64,000 bases of DNA from Aquirickettsia sp965229725 (lineage in GTDB: Bacteria > Pseudomonadota > Alphaproteobacteria > Rickettsiales > Midichloriaceae). The stretch is from NCBI GenBank assembly GCA_965229725.1, contig OZ245923.1, positions 310,001 to 374,000 on the forward strand, in the 5' to 3' direction. Below the pieces are notes generated by a model that worked only from the letters and a program-made list of their open reading frames with translations, was not told the origin of the DNA and searched no databases. Shown here in pieces: positions 45,188 to 55,501 of the stretch (position 1 is its first letter; each line of letters begins with the position of its first letter). A program made the position numbers and the translations under genes.

Positions 45188-47779
45188 ATGAATAAACAAG
45201 AGGTAATATCCTTTAATAATCTATCCAATGTGGCAATAACACCTATGATGAAGCAATATTTGGGTCTAAAATCTGCACATAAGGAGTATTTATTATTTTA
45301 TAGGTTGGGAGACTTTTATGAATTATTTTTTGATGATGCGTTAGTTGCATCAAAAGTGTTGGATATAGTTCTTACAAAAAGAGGGAAGCAAAGTGGAGAT
45401 GACATACCCATGTGCGGTGTTCCTCACCATAGTGCCACTAATTATATAAATAAGTTGCTAAAAGAAGGATATAGTATTGCTATTTGTGAGCAATTGGAAT
45501 CTCCAGAGGAAGCGAAAAAAAGGGGATACAAATCTGTAGTAAGGAGGGAGGTTGTTCAAATTATCACCCCTGGAACATTGATGGATGACCAATTATTAGA
45601 TCCAAAGAATACTAATTACCTGATGTCAATTGCAGAGAATCATAATTCTTTCTCTATTTCTTGGATTGAATTAACCACAGGGGAGTTTTATGTTTCTAGT
45701 TGTAGTAAGGCGCAAATTATCAATGAAATATCAAGGCTTAGTCCTAAGGAAATTTTAATCCCAGAGAAGTTAAGTGATGACCCAAATTTATTAAATTCTA
45801 AAATTACCTTTACCATTAGAAGTAATAATATCTACGACTATAAGTCCTGTATTGGTAGGTTGGAAGAATACTATAAAATCAATTCCATTAAGAGTTTGGG
45901 GAATTTTAATCAGGTTCAGGTAATGGCAGCAGGCTCACTTATTGAATATATAGTGCACACCCAAAAGAGTAATTTGCCAAAATTAAAAGTTTTGAAAAAG
46001 CTGGATAGGGAATTTTTCATGGAAATTGATGCATCCACAAGGATGAGTCTTGAGCTTGATAAAACTGCTACAAACAGAGAGTTCAATTTGCTTAGCACAA
46101 TTGATAAAACCATAACATCAGCAGGGGCAAGATTAATAAAAAATAGATTGAATTCACCGCTTAATAATTCAGCAGTCATAAATAAAAGGTTAGATTGTGT
46201 GCAATTTTTCCATGATAAAAATGAACTCCGGAAGCAAATTAGGGAGTATCTGAAATATTTTCCAGATATTCAGAGGGCATTATCAAAGATATTTATTAAT
46301 AAGGCGTTACCAAAAGATTTAAATATTGTTAAAAATGGTTTGAAAATTGCGACCATGGTTAGTGAGTTGCTGAGAATTAAGGATACAAAGTTAATTGATG
46401 AAATAAATTCTTTAGTTTCCCAAATTTTTGGTTATGGCAAATTGGTAAATGAATTGGAAGAAGCTTTGATTCCAAGTGAGGAGCCTGCAGATGGTCAAAG
46501 TTTCATAAGAAAAAATTATAATCAATATTTAGATGAGTTATATGATTTAAAAAATAATTCTAACGAAAAGATTATTAATATAAGAGATAAATACAGGAAG
46601 AAAACAGGTGTGCAGAATTTGAAAATATCTAAAAATAATATTTTTGGTTATTTTGTGGAGGTTACCAGCTTAAATGCAAGTAAATTGGATGACGATTTTT
46701 TTATTCATAAGCAAACTTTAGGAAATTCTGTAAGATATTTCACTCCTGAACTAAAAGATTTAGAGAGTGTTTTATTAAATTGTGACAATAAAATTAGTAA
46801 TTTAGAGCAAGAAATTTTCAACAAATTATGTGATAGTACTAAAAACTATTTTGATGAAATTAGCTTGGTTATAGATAGTATTTCTAATCTTGATTTTTAT
46901 GCTGCTTTAGCTGAATTTGCTGTTCAAAAAAATTATGTCAGGCCAATTGTAGATGATAGTGATGCGTTTTTGATTGAAGAGGGAAGGCATCCAGTGGTGG
47001 AGCACTTTCAAAAAGAAAATTTCATTTCAAATACTTCAAATATCAGAGAAGAAGAAAAGATATGGCTTATTACAGGTCCTAATATGGCTGGAAAAAGTAC
47101 TTTTTTAAGGCAAAATGCTTTGATTTGCATACTTGCGCAAATTGGTAGTTATGTGCCTGCCAAAAACATGCATATTGGGGTTGTTGACAAGATATTTAGC
47201 AGAATTGGTGCGGCTGATAACATCGCAAGGGGGGAGTCCACTTTTATGGTTGAGATGATAGAGACGGCATATATTATTAATAATGCTACTGAGAAATCAT
47301 TAGTTATTCTTGATGAAATTGGTAGGGGCACTTCAACTCATGATGGGATATCAATAGCGTGGGCAGTGCTTGAATATTTGCATAATAAGATTAATTGCAG
47401 AACTTTATTCGCAACTCATTATCATGAATTAACTCAGTTAAACAAATATTTAAGCAAAGTTGCCAATTATACTATGGAAGTGAAGGAGTGGAATAAGGAT
47501 ATTGTATTTTTACACAAAATAATTTCTGGTGTGGCAGATAGTTCATATGGCATTCATGTTGCAGAATTAGCAGGGTTGCCAAAGGATGTGATTAATACTG
47601 CTAAAGGAATATTATGTAATTTTGAAAAACAGGATTCAATAGAAATTCAAAATTCCTGCCATGAAAGCAAAAATATTGGGGAAAATGAAGCGCTAACAAT
47701 CCTGAAGAAGATTGATATCAATAACATTTCTCCAATGCGAGCGCAACAAATCTTGTTTGAATTGAAAAACAAAGCATAA
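45188..47779 (+). CDS. mutS: DNA mismatch repair protein MutS
   Basis: The 863-residue protein (ATG at 45188) has the mismatch-binding domain with LLFYRLGDFYELFFDDA (carrying the Phe-x-Glu mismatch-recognition element), the connector and lever regions, and the ATPase with GPNMAGKSTFLRQNA (Walker A), LVILDEIGRGTSTHDGISIAWAVLEYL (Walker B and D loop) and ATHYHELTQL. It recognises mismatches and recruits MutL, which is not in the window. Upstream in-frame TTG codons at 45176 are less likely starts. The C-terminal end has the helix-turn-helix dimer segment. Confidence 0.96.
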   Translation: MNKQEVISFNNLSNVAITPMMKQYLGLKSAHKEYLLFYRLGDFYELFFDDALVASKVLDIVLTKRGKQSGDDIPMCGVPHHSATNYINKLLKEGYSIAICEQLESPEEAKKRGYKSVVRREVVQIITPGTLMDDQLLDPKNTNYLMSIAENHNSFSISWIELTTGEFYVSSCSKAQIINEISRLSPKEILIPEKLSDDPNLLNSKITFTIRSNNIYDYKSCIGRLEEYYKINSIKSLGNFNQVQVMAAGSLIEYIVHTQKSNLPKLKVLKKLDREFFMEIDASTRMSLELDKTATNREFNLLSTIDKTITSAGARLIKNRLNSPLNNSAVINKRLDCVQFFHDKNELRKQIREYLKYFPDIQRALSKIFINKALPKDLNIVKNGLKIATMVSELLRIKDTKLIDEINSLVSQIFGYGKLVNELEEALIPSEEPADGQSFIRKNYNQYLDELYDLKNNSNEKIINIRDKYRKKTGVQNLKISKNNIFGYFVEVTSLNASKLDDDFFIHKQTLGNSVRYFTPELKDLESVLLNCDNKISNLEQEIFNKLCDSTKNYFDEISLVIDSISNLDFYAALAEFAVQKNYVRPIVDDSDAFLIEEGRHPVVEHFQKENFISNTSNIREEEKIWLITGPNMAGKSTFLRQNALICILAQIGSYVPAKNMHIGVVDKIFSRIGAADNIARGESTFMVEMIETAYIINNATEKSLVILDEIGRGTSTHDGISIAWAVLEYLHNKINCRTLFATHYHELTQLNKYLSKVANYTMEVKEWNKDIVFLHKIISGVADSSYGIHVAELAGLPKDVINTAKGILCNFEKQDSIEIQNSCHESKNIGENEALTILKKIDINNISPMRAQQILFELKNKA

Positions 47780-47877
47780 AAATAGTTTTTAATAATATTC
47801 ATTCGTATACTAGTAAAATAGTGTAGCTTGTGGTACAAAATGACAGTAAAACTATTATGTATTTCTAAATATTTAAA

Positions 47878-49332
47878 ATGATTATTCAAGGGATAAAAAA
47901 CGAATGGGAGCTTATTATAGGCTTAGAAATTCATGCGCAATTGAGTTCGACCAGCAAACTATTTTCTCATTCTTCAACCAATTTTGGCGAGGAGAATAAT
48001 GAGCAGGTATCTTTTATAGATTCAGCAATGCCTGGCATGTTGCCTGTAATAAATGAAAAGTGTGTGGAGCTAGCAGTGAAGGCAGGTCTTGCTATTAATG
48101 CTGAGATAAATGAGTTTTCAATGTTTGATAGGAAAAATTATTTTTATCCGGATTCTCCTCAGGGGTATCAAATTTCTCAGTTTTTTTACCCAATAGTATC
48201 TAACGGTAGTATTGAAATTAAAACAAAAGATGGAGAGCAAAAAACAATCGTCATAAATCGCATTCATATTGAGCAAGATGCTGGGAAAAGTATTCATGAT
48301 CAAAGCCCAACGGAAACGTTTATTGATCTTAATAGGGTAGGGGTTCCTTTAATTGAAATAGTTACAAATCCGGATTTTCATGATCCAGATGAAGTTGAGC
48401 AATTTATGAAAAAATTGAGAAATATATTAAGATATATAGATGTTTGTGATGGGGATTTAGAAAAGGGTTCGATGCGATGTGATGCCAATGTTTCTGTTAA
48501 ACAAAAGGGAGAAAGTGAATTGGGAACAAGAGTTGAAATAAAAAATTTAAATTCTTTTAAAAACATAGGTAAAGCTATAATATATGAGGCTAATAGGCAG
48601 ATAGAGCTATTAGAAGATGAGCAAAAGGTTGTTTTGGAAACAAGGCTATTTGATGTTAATTTAGGCCAAACAAAGTCTATGAGAAAAAAAGAAGAAGCTA
48701 ATGATTATAGATATTTCCCTGATCCAGATTTGCTACCACTTAGAATTTCTTCAGAGTATATTAACAATATTAAGAATAACCTTCCTGAATTGCCGGAAAA
48801 CAAGAAAAAAAGGTATATAGAGCAATATGGTATAACAGAATATGATTCTGAGGTGCTAACTGCCGATAAAAAAGTTGCAGAATTTTTTGAAAAGATTGCT
48901 AAAAAAATTGAACCTAAGCTTCTTGCAAATTGGATTTGTGCTGAGCTCTTTGGAAGATTAAATAAGGTGAATATGGAGTTTAGTGAATTATCTATTAGTG
49001 CTGAAGATTTTAGTTCTTTATTAGAATTAATTATTTCTAATAAGATTTCAGGTAAAATTGCAAAAGATGTGCTTGATAAAATGTTTGAAACTAATGAAAA
49101 ACCCGAAGAAATAGTTGAAAAATATAATTTAGTTCAAATTTCTAATACTGATGAGATTGAAAAATATATTGATGAAGTTATAGATTCTAACCCTGAAAAA
49201 GTAAAAGAGTATAGGGCGGGGAAAGAAAAATTATTTGGTTTTTTTGTAGGGCAGATAATGAAGGTGAGCAAAGGTAAGGCTAATCCTAAAGGAGTTAATG
49301 AAATATTAACAAAAAAATTGCACTCCAATTAA
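47878..49332 (+). CDS. gatB: Aspartyl/glutamyl-tRNA amidotransferase subunit B
   Basis: The 484-residue protein has WELIIGLEIHAQLSSTSKLFSHS near the N-terminus, FDRKNYFYPDSPQGYQISQFFYP, VNRIHIEQDAGKSIHD and GSMRCDANVSVKQKG. The C-terminal YqeY-like domain (about 330-484) contains LANWICAELFGRLNKV. GatB is the kinase and transamidase part of GatCAB that converts Glu-tRNA-Gln to Gln-tRNA-Gln. gatA and gatC are not in this window. A short gene for a zinc-ribbon protein follows 2 nt after. Confidence 0.96.
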   Translation: MIIQGIKNEWELIIGLEIHAQLSSTSKLFSHSSTNFGEENNEQVSFIDSAMPGMLPVINEKCVELAVKAGLAINAEINEFSMFDRKNYFYPDSPQGYQISQFFYPIVSNGSIEIKTKDGEQKTIVINRIHIEQDAGKSIHDQSPTETFIDLNRVGVPLIEIVTNPDFHDPDEVEQFMKKLRNILRYIDVCDGDLEKGSMRCDANVSVKQKGESELGTRVEIKNLNSFKNIGKAIIYEANRQIELLEDEQKVVLETRLFDVNLGQTKSMRKKEEANDYRYFPDPDLLPLRISSEYINNIKNNLPELPENKKKRYIEQYGITEYDSEVLTADKKVAEFFEKIAKKIEPKLLANWICAELFGRLNKVNMEFSELSISAEDFSSLLELIISNKISGKIAKDVLDKMFETNEKPEEIVEKYNLVQISNTDEIEKYIDEVIDSNPEKVKEYRAGKEKLFGFFVGQIMKVSKGKANPKGVNEILTKKLHSN

Positions 49333-49334
49333 AA

Positions 49335-50006
49335 ATGATCATCAAATGTAAAAATTGTGACACCAAATTTAGGGTTAATGGATCCTATATTGGGAAACAT
49401 GGAAGAATGCTATGTTGCTCAGTATGTGAATATGAGTGGCTATATATACCTAACAAGGAAACTGCAGAATTAGAGGAAGATAATAAGCCATCAATTGCTA
49501 AAATTCCCAATAAAAATATTAAAAATAAACTGCCAACTATTATCTACTCATTTATTGTTTTTATCATTTTATCCTTATTTTTATACATAGAGAGAGAGTT
49601 TTTAGTTGATCAACACATTGCTTTCGAAGCCATTTATAGATTATTTGACTATCACAATACTGAAGGATTAGAGGTAGAGCTTTTTGAAACGATTAAGGAG
49701 GAATATGGGGATGAGCATAGTGCTAATAAACAAATTAAATATAAAATACCAATCAAAATTATTAATAACTCTAATAAAAACAAATTTGTACAGACAATAA
49801 AGATAATAGGTTATAATGAAAATAATAATATTTTAAATTTATCAACTAACCTTAGAAAGGATATTCCACCTCATTCTGAATTGAATGTATCAATATGTCC
49901 AGACAAAAAAATTGATGAATTGGATTTTATTTTTGTGAAGATAGGAAATATTCATGATTTAAAAAATTTTCATCATAAACGTGAGCATAAAAAATTAAAA
50001 AAATAA
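49335..50006 (+). CDS. Zinc-ribbon (MJ0042-type) membrane protein
   Basis: The 223-residue protein starts with a zinc ribbon of the MJ0042 type (MIIKCKNCDTKFRVNGSYIG, then CCSVCEYEW; metal ligands are two CxxC pairs at residues 5-8 and 29-32). A transmembrane helix follows at about 71-92, and then a periplasmic domain with an immunoglobulin-like strand pattern. The arrangement is common in alphaproteobacteria next to essential genes, and its role is unknown; it may sense redox or metal. It begins 2 nt after gatB. A zinc-binding function is direct inference from the four cysteines. Confidence 0.75.
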   Translation: MIIKCKNCDTKFRVNGSYIGKHGRMLCCSVCEYEWLYIPNKETAELEEDNKPSIAKIPNKNIKNKLPTIIYSFIVFIILSLFLYIEREFLVDQHIAFEAIYRLFDYHNTEGLEVELFETIKEEYGDEHSANKQIKYKIPIKIINNSNKNKFVQTIKIIGYNENNNILNLSTNLRKDIPPHSELNVSICPDKKIDELDFIFVKIGNIHDLKNFHHKREHKKLKK

Positions 50007-50179
50007 TATTTGTTAGGTAGGTCATGTATAATATGAGTATAAAATATGATTTATTTTAAGATTAAAATTGATAAAGATGTTCATAAAATGTTAGGTATAA
50101 ACGCAAAAAGATAGTATTTTGGTATACTTTTTTATTGCTATTTTAATTAAATAAAACTAGATTATATCACAAACCTCTA

Positions 50180-50270
50180 GGAGAGATGGCCGAGTGGCTG
50201 AAGGCGCTTCCCTGCTAAGGAAGTATACGATTTTTTCGTATCGAGGGTTCGAATCCCTCTCTCTCCGCCA
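50180..50270 (+). tRNA. tRNA-Ser(GCT)
   Basis: Acceptor GGAGAGA pairs with TCTCTCC, the anticodon stem encloses CTGCTAA with anticodon GCT, and a long variable arm (TACGA-TTTTT-TCGTA) is typical of class II tRNA-Ser. The T arm AGGG-TTCGAAT-CCCT is intact. The encoded 3' CCA ends at 50270. It reads AGC and AGU codons. priA follows. Confidence 0.96.
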
Positions 50271-50292
50271 CTTAAATTATTTGCAACTAACA

Positions 50293-52290
50293 ATGAATTC
50301 AAAAGTTAAAGTAGCTTATGTCATTTTAGCTTTACCATTTAATCAAGAATTTACGTATAAAGTATCTGATCAACTTCAACCTCAAATTGGCTCTATGGTT
50401 AAAGTAAATTTTAGAAAAAGAGAGCAAATTGGTATCATAACAAATATCAATAGTGTTGATACAAGCGATTTAGATTTTGAATTGAAGGAGATTATCGCTG
50501 TATATAACCTACCTTTAGTTGAGAGCAAGTTATTAGATTTTGCAAAGTGGGTTGCTAAATACAATATGACTAATTACGGCAATATTATAAAAATGCTGTT
50601 GCTCAATAAAAATAATGTTGAGTATAATATTAAATGTGAGGAGTATAAAAAATTTCAAAATGATGCAGATGTTTTAAACAAAGTGGAGCTTTCAGATCTT
50701 CAAAATCAAGTAGTTAGCGAAATTAATAAAGTTGGATTTCTAGATTTTTCGGCACATTTAATTTTGGGTGCAACTGGTTCTGGAAAGACAGAGGTATATT
50801 TAGAGAGTGCTCAAAAAATTGTTGATGATGGCAATCAGGTACTTATATTACTTCCAGAAGTGCTGCTTGCAACTCAATTAATAGAAAGGTTTAGAAAGCG
50901 ATTGAAAAATTGTGTTATTGCTGAATGGAACTCTTCTTTAACACCTAAAAAAAAGGCCATTATTTGGCATGGGGTTTTAAGTGGTAATATTGACGTGGTA
51001 GTGGGAGCAAGAAGTGCGTTATTTTTGCCTTTTAAAAATTTAAAACTCACAATTATTGATGAGGAAAACGACAGTTCTTTCAAGCAAGAAGAAGGTATAG
51101 TTTATAACGCAAGAGACATGGCTATTATGAAGGCAAAAATTGAAAAAATCCCCATCTTGCTTTCAACTGCAACGCCTTCTGCAGAATCCTATTATAATAC
51201 TATTTTAGGCAAATATAAAATTCATAAATTACCCAATCGTTATACAGGGGTATCATTACCTCAGGTCCAAGTAGTAGATTTAAAAAAAGTAAAAAAGACA
51301 CATAATGAATGGATTTCAGAAGCACTTAAAAATGAGATAATTTCCTGCTTAGAAAAAGGAAAGTTATCAATGATTTTTTTAAATAGGCGTGGGTATTCAC
51401 CACTTACTATATGCAATAGTTGTGGAGAGAAATTTTCATGTCCTAATTGTCAATTTTTTTTAGTTGAACATAAGAAGAAAAATCAAATGCTATGTCATTA
51501 TTGTGGATATATGCATGAGAAGATTATTAAGTGTAATAAATGTGAGTCGGATGAAAAATTAGTTACCTTGGGTCCTGGAATAGAAAAAATTGAAGAAGAA
51601 ATAAACAATTTATTTCCAAATGCTAAAGTGGTCACGCTTACAAGTGATACGGTCTCAACTTTTAAGAAAGCATCTCAAATAATTAAAGATATAGAAAATA
51701 AGGAATATGATATAATTTTAGGTACTCAAATGCTAGCTAAAGGGTTGAATTTTCCTGATCTACATCTAGTAGGTGTGATTGATGCAGATATATCATTTGC
51801 AGGATGTGATCTGAGGGTTTTAGAAAGAACCTTTCAACTTTTATATCAGGTTGCAGGTAGGGCAGGGAGGCAACATGAAAAAGGTTTAGTATTAATTCAA
51901 ACTTATTTTGCTGATAACCCATTATTAAATTACATAGAGAATTGGGATTATGAGTCTTTTATTAATGATGAGTTAAAAAATAGAAAGGATTCATTCATGC
52001 CCCCTTTTTCTAGGTTAATCATAATTAAGGGGAGTGGGTTAAATGAGCAGACTTTACATTCTTTTATGCATTATATAGCCGAAAAAGCACCCATTGGTAA
52101 GCAAATTGAAGTATTAGGTCCATCTCCTGCTCCTATATATAAAATTAAAAATAATTTTCGTTACAGAATTATTTTGAGAACTGCGAAAAAAGTCAATATT
52201 CAAAGCTATATACATAATTGGTTTGATAAATTTGTTACACCTGCGTCAATTAAATTAAAAGTCGATATTGACCCATATAATTTTTCGTAA
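50293..52290 (+). CDS. priA: Primosomal helicase PriA
   Basis: The 665-residue protein, starting at ATG 50293, has the N-terminal DNA-binding domain (NSKVKVAYVILALPFNQEFTYKV), a superfamily-2 helicase core with HLILGATGSGKTEVYLESAQ (Walker A) and TIIDEENDSSFKQEEG (a DEEx-type Walker B), and the cysteine zinc cluster (ICNSCGEKFSCPNCQF, MLCHYCGYMH, KCNKCESD), plus QVAGRAGRQHEKGLVLIQT. PriA restarts stalled forks. Upstream in-frame codons overlap tRNA-Ser and were rejected for the start. Confidence 0.95.
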   Translation: MNSKVKVAYVILALPFNQEFTYKVSDQLQPQIGSMVKVNFRKREQIGIITNINSVDTSDLDFELKEIIAVYNLPLVESKLLDFAKWVAKYNMTNYGNIIKMLLLNKNNVEYNIKCEEYKKFQNDADVLNKVELSDLQNQVVSEINKVGFLDFSAHLILGATGSGKTEVYLESAQKIVDDGNQVLILLPEVLLATQLIERFRKRLKNCVIAEWNSSLTPKKKAIIWHGVLSGNIDVVVGARSALFLPFKNLKLTIIDEENDSSFKQEEGIVYNARDMAIMKAKIEKIPILLSTATPSAESYYNTILGKYKIHKLPNRYTGVSLPQVQVVDLKKVKKTHNEWISEALKNEIISCLEKGKLSMIFLNRRGYSPLTICNSCGEKFSCPNCQFFLVEHKKKNQMLCHYCGYMHEKIIKCNKCESDEKLVTLGPGIEKIEEEINNLFPNAKVVTLTSDTVSTFKKASQIIKDIENKEYDIILGTQMLAKGLNFPDLHLVGVIDADISFAGCDLRVLERTFQLLYQVAGRAGRQHEKGLVLIQTYFADNPLLNYIENWDYESFINDELKNRKDSFMPPFSRLIIIKGSGLNEQTLHSFMHYIAEKAPIGKQIEVLGPSPAPIYKIKNNFRYRIILRTAKKVNIQSYIHNWFDKFVTPASIKLKVDIDPYNFS

Positions 52291-52320
52291 TAGCATTAAG
52301 GATTAAACTTTTGGGTATGT

Positions 52321-53358
52321 ATGGTGGTTAATATTAATACTTTAGAAAAAAGCTATGAAGAGGGATATGAGCTGGATGGAGCGGAATATAAAATTTTTGA
52401 TGCTGTTCCAAGGGCAATAGATAATCTTAAGGATAAATTTTTAACTAGGTCACGCGTTGATTCAGGGGATGATGCGCAAAGAGATTTAAGTAGAGACGAA
52501 TTGGTTATTTATGAAAATGGAGAGAAAATTGCTATTATAAACGATATAGAGCAGATAAAAGAGTTAGAATATTTAACTGGAGAGCAAAAAGATTTTATCT
52601 TAATGCATTTTCAACTTTTTGAAGGTTCATTATCTGGGTATTTAAGAGATGATTATTCTGAATCCAAAGACTTTAATTTTGGTCAGACGCTTGGTAAGAA
52701 TGGTTGTCACAACTCTTTATCGGTTGAAAAGGATGCTGATGGTGAAGCTAAAAGCATAATATACAGCAGAAAAAGGGTGTATGGGTATGGGAGAGATGCG
52801 CAAATTCAAGAGACGTTGATGAATGAAGGAAACCTTGATCAGGTTTATATGTCTGTTGAATCTGATATTACATCTCTTAAGGCAAAAGAAATGACTGAAA
52901 GTACAGTATTACCAAAATTTAAACTTACAGTTAGCTCGATTAATCATACTGAGTTAAATGCTTCAGAACTTATATTCCCAGAATCTGCGGTTGGCATTGA
53001 TAAGACAGACCATCAATCATTGAAATCTTTTTTGATTGAGCGGTTTATAGATAAAATTAAAGATAATAAAGAAAATAGAAAAATATCAGATTTATTTCTT
53101 GAAACTTTTTCTGTTGTTGCAACTGATCCAAAAACACTTAATGGTCTTAGAAATGAAGCTATTAAAGTAGAGCGTGAGATTTTATTGCAGAATGGAGAAT
53201 TAAAGCCTATTGAAAAAATAAAGCATTATTTAAATAAGCTGGTAGAATTGATTTTTGGAGCTGAGAAATTTTTAAGTGCAGCGCATCATTCTAAAATGAG
53301 TTCTTTTGTTAGTCATATCTCAGATCAAAATGCTAAAAGCACAATAAGGGGTAGGTAA
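52321..53358 (+). CDS. Hypothetical protein (possible secreted effector)
   Basis: The 345-residue protein has no signal peptide, no transmembrane helix and no family I recognise. It is rich in charged residues and predicted helical at both ends, with a strand-rich middle (about 190-250). The C-terminal segment ending SDQNAKSTIRGR is basic, a feature known from many type IV secretion substrates in Rickettsiales, but this is weak evidence. It begins the second accessory island, directly after priA. It may form a pair with the next, longer unknown gene, which has the same orientation and starts about 85 nt after. Confidence 0.5.
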   Translation: MVVNINTLEKSYEEGYELDGAEYKIFDAVPRAIDNLKDKFLTRSRVDSGDDAQRDLSRDELVIYENGEKIAIINDIEQIKELEYLTGEQKDFILMHFQLFEGSLSGYLRDDYSESKDFNFGQTLGKNGCHNSLSVEKDADGEAKSIIYSRKRVYGYGRDAQIQETLMNEGNLDQVYMSVESDITSLKAKEMTESTVLPKFKLTVSSINHTELNASELIFPESAVGIDKTDHQSLKSFLIERFIDKIKDNKENRKISDLFLETFSVVATDPKTLNGLRNEAIKVEREILLQNGELKPIEKIKHYLNKLVELIFGAEKFLSAAHHSKMSSFVSHISDQNAKSTIRGR

Positions 53359-53442
53359 TTACTTTATAGGTTAAAATATTTTGAAATTTAGCATTTAAAT
53401 TGTAGGATAGTTATGTGCTTGATTTGAATGCAAGAGGGTTGG

Positions 53443-55425
53443 ATGATAAAGTTTTGTTTAAAGAATTTTAAGACAAAATTTCCAGAGTTAGTTCCGCAGG
53501 TTGATATCAGTTTAATTAAGACATACGTCAAGGATAATTTTTATAACTCTCAAGAGCCGATATATGGAGTAGGAGCTAAATCTCAAATGGAGGCGCTTAT
53601 AGTAGAAGCTGAAAAAATGGGCTTGAATAATTTTCGCTCCATAGCACCCTTATCAGAAAATCAAAGCATTAAGGAATCATTTGAGAGTATTCTTTTTAGT
53701 TTTAAAACAAATAATTTAGATCCAACACTTTTTAAGGATAGAGTATTTATATGTGGAGAAGGGACGTTAACTAATTTGCAAAATATCTTACTTGATATTT
53801 ATGGCTTAAATTCATTTAGTGGAATTATTTCAAGATTTAAAAAAGAAATGCTTGAAGGATTTGCGATAGAAATTCTAAATGGGGCAAAAACACAAAACAA
53901 TGAAGTGATTTTACAAAAATTTAAATCTAGAGGAGATATATGGCATATTCATGATATATCAACCATATTAAATGTATTGTCATCTGAATGGAATATTAAT
54001 CGCAAAAGTAAATCGGAAGATAAATATATAGGAAATATTGATAATATTTTTGAGATTAGAAGGATAAAAAATTATATAGATCAAAAAGTTCAAGATATAT
54101 TAGAAAATCATGAATATTTGTCGGAGGTAATATTAGCTAAATTAGAAATTGATCTGCCTGAATTTGATATATTAGAAAGCTTAGATAGTAGTTATATTAA
54201 AAATTTCAGCAATAAACTAGACGAGTGGATTAAATCAAAAAGTAATGATTTTAAATTTTTAAACCAATATACTTATTCAAGCGAGCTATTTTGCGCACAA
54301 TCCTTAAAATTAGGTACTGAAAATATTGAATTATTTAGATATAAGGATAATTACAAAGAAATTCTTAGAAATTTTATTATTTTATTTTTGAGCGATAATG
54401 GAGTAGTTCAATTAAGCGATGAGCAGAAATATGTAATTATCAATAAACTACTTGTGGATTGTGGTTTGCCAATAGATGAGGAAATTATACCAGAATATCT
54501 ACTTCAATATGCTATAGATAATGATAGAGTTATTATTAATAAAAAATATCAGGCTATTGACCCAGTAAGAGTATGTTTGCAGGGCAGTAAAAAACAATAC
54601 ACTTTGGAGCGCCTTAAAAAAAATTGTGAAAAGTATGGTTCGAATATTGCAGATATTTTAATTATATTAAATGATCCAATAGAATCTGGCGGTAGGGCTT
54701 ATTCAGAAATTGTGACGCAATTAAAATATCAAAAACAATGTTTTGATATTTTATGCAATGCTATTAGATATAAGCAAGATAAATCAATTCATGAGTTATT
54801 TAATTCAGTGCGAAAAGAGGGTGGTATAGAGGAATTATTAAAAATGAGAGATAAAGTGGATTCAATATTTGATTATGCAAGAAAAGGTAAAAATGATTGG
54901 CTAATAAAGGAGATATTGGGTATTGCAATACAGGATGTAAGTTTGTTTGATAATATAACGGATCAAGATATTTCTAAAATAAACCTATATAAATACCCAG
55001 AGTATCATAAAGTAATTAAAAATTATTTTAATGCTAAACAGGAAATTATAGAAGATATCAAGAGTGAAATTAATCCAGCTAAGTGGAGTTATTTAATGCC
55101 AAATATTGTATCTAATTTTACAGAAAGGTTCAGCTACACTGAGGAGAGGGATGTTTTAGTTCTAAAAATTGTAGACACATATATTGAAAGTAAACATTAC
55201 TCCTTGAAGGAGATATTGGAAAAAAGAGAGAGTATAAAAATAGATTTACAAGAAATTGTTAGGGATAAAAAAGATGAGATAATAAATTTTTTAAATCAAG
55301 GTGGAAATTATGCTGTAGGCAGAAGTACAATTAGCGAGATATTAAATGAAAAAAGATTCGATAACAAAACCTTTGCTGAAAAAATCATTGGTCAAAATAG
55401 TTCTACATCTTCTAGATCAATTTAG
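53443..55425 (+). CDS. Hypothetical large protein (possible secreted effector)
   Basis: The protein of about 660 residues has no recognised domain, no signal peptide and no membrane segment. It is mostly predicted alpha-helical. The region about 60-125 (PLSENQSIKESFESILFSF, DRVFICGEGTLTNLQNILLDI) resembles helical repeat modules, but no consensus can be fixed. The C-terminus is Ser-rich (NSSTSSRSI). I start at ATG 53443 because it has aagaggg 6 nt upstream; an alternative start lies at 53428. A Shine-Dalgarno of this quality is uncommon among housekeeping genes here but shared with other island genes. Confidence 0.55.
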   Translation: MIKFCLKNFKTKFPELVPQVDISLIKTYVKDNFYNSQEPIYGVGAKSQMEALIVEAEKMGLNNFRSIAPLSENQSIKESFESILFSFKTNNLDPTLFKDRVFICGEGTLTNLQNILLDIYGLNSFSGIISRFKKEMLEGFAIEILNGAKTQNNEVILQKFKSRGDIWHIHDISTILNVLSSEWNINRKSKSEDKYIGNIDNIFEIRRIKNYIDQKVQDILENHEYLSEVILAKLEIDLPEFDILESLDSSYIKNFSNKLDEWIKSKSNDFKFLNQYTYSSELFCAQSLKLGTENIELFRYKDNYKEILRNFIILFLSDNGVVQLSDEQKYVIINKLLVDCGLPIDEEIIPEYLLQYAIDNDRVIINKKYQAIDPVRVCLQGSKKQYTLERLKKNCEKYGSNIADILIILNDPIESGGRAYSEIVTQLKYQKQCFDILCNAIRYKQDKSIHELFNSVRKEGGIEELLKMRDKVDSIFDYARKGKNDWLIKEILGIAIQDVSLFDNITDQDISKINLYKYPEYHKVIKNYFNAKQEIIEDIKSEINPAKWSYLMPNIVSNFTERFSYTEERDVLVLKIVDTYIESKHYSLKEILEKRESIKIDLQEIVRDKKDEIINFLNQGGNYAVGRSTISEILNEKRFDNKTFAEKIIGQNSSTSSRSI

Positions 55426-55501
55426 CTTTAATGAAGTATAAGAGAGGTGAAAATGGTGTTAATGAAGTTGGTAACTGAAAAGGGTTGCAGTTTTATGCTT
55501 T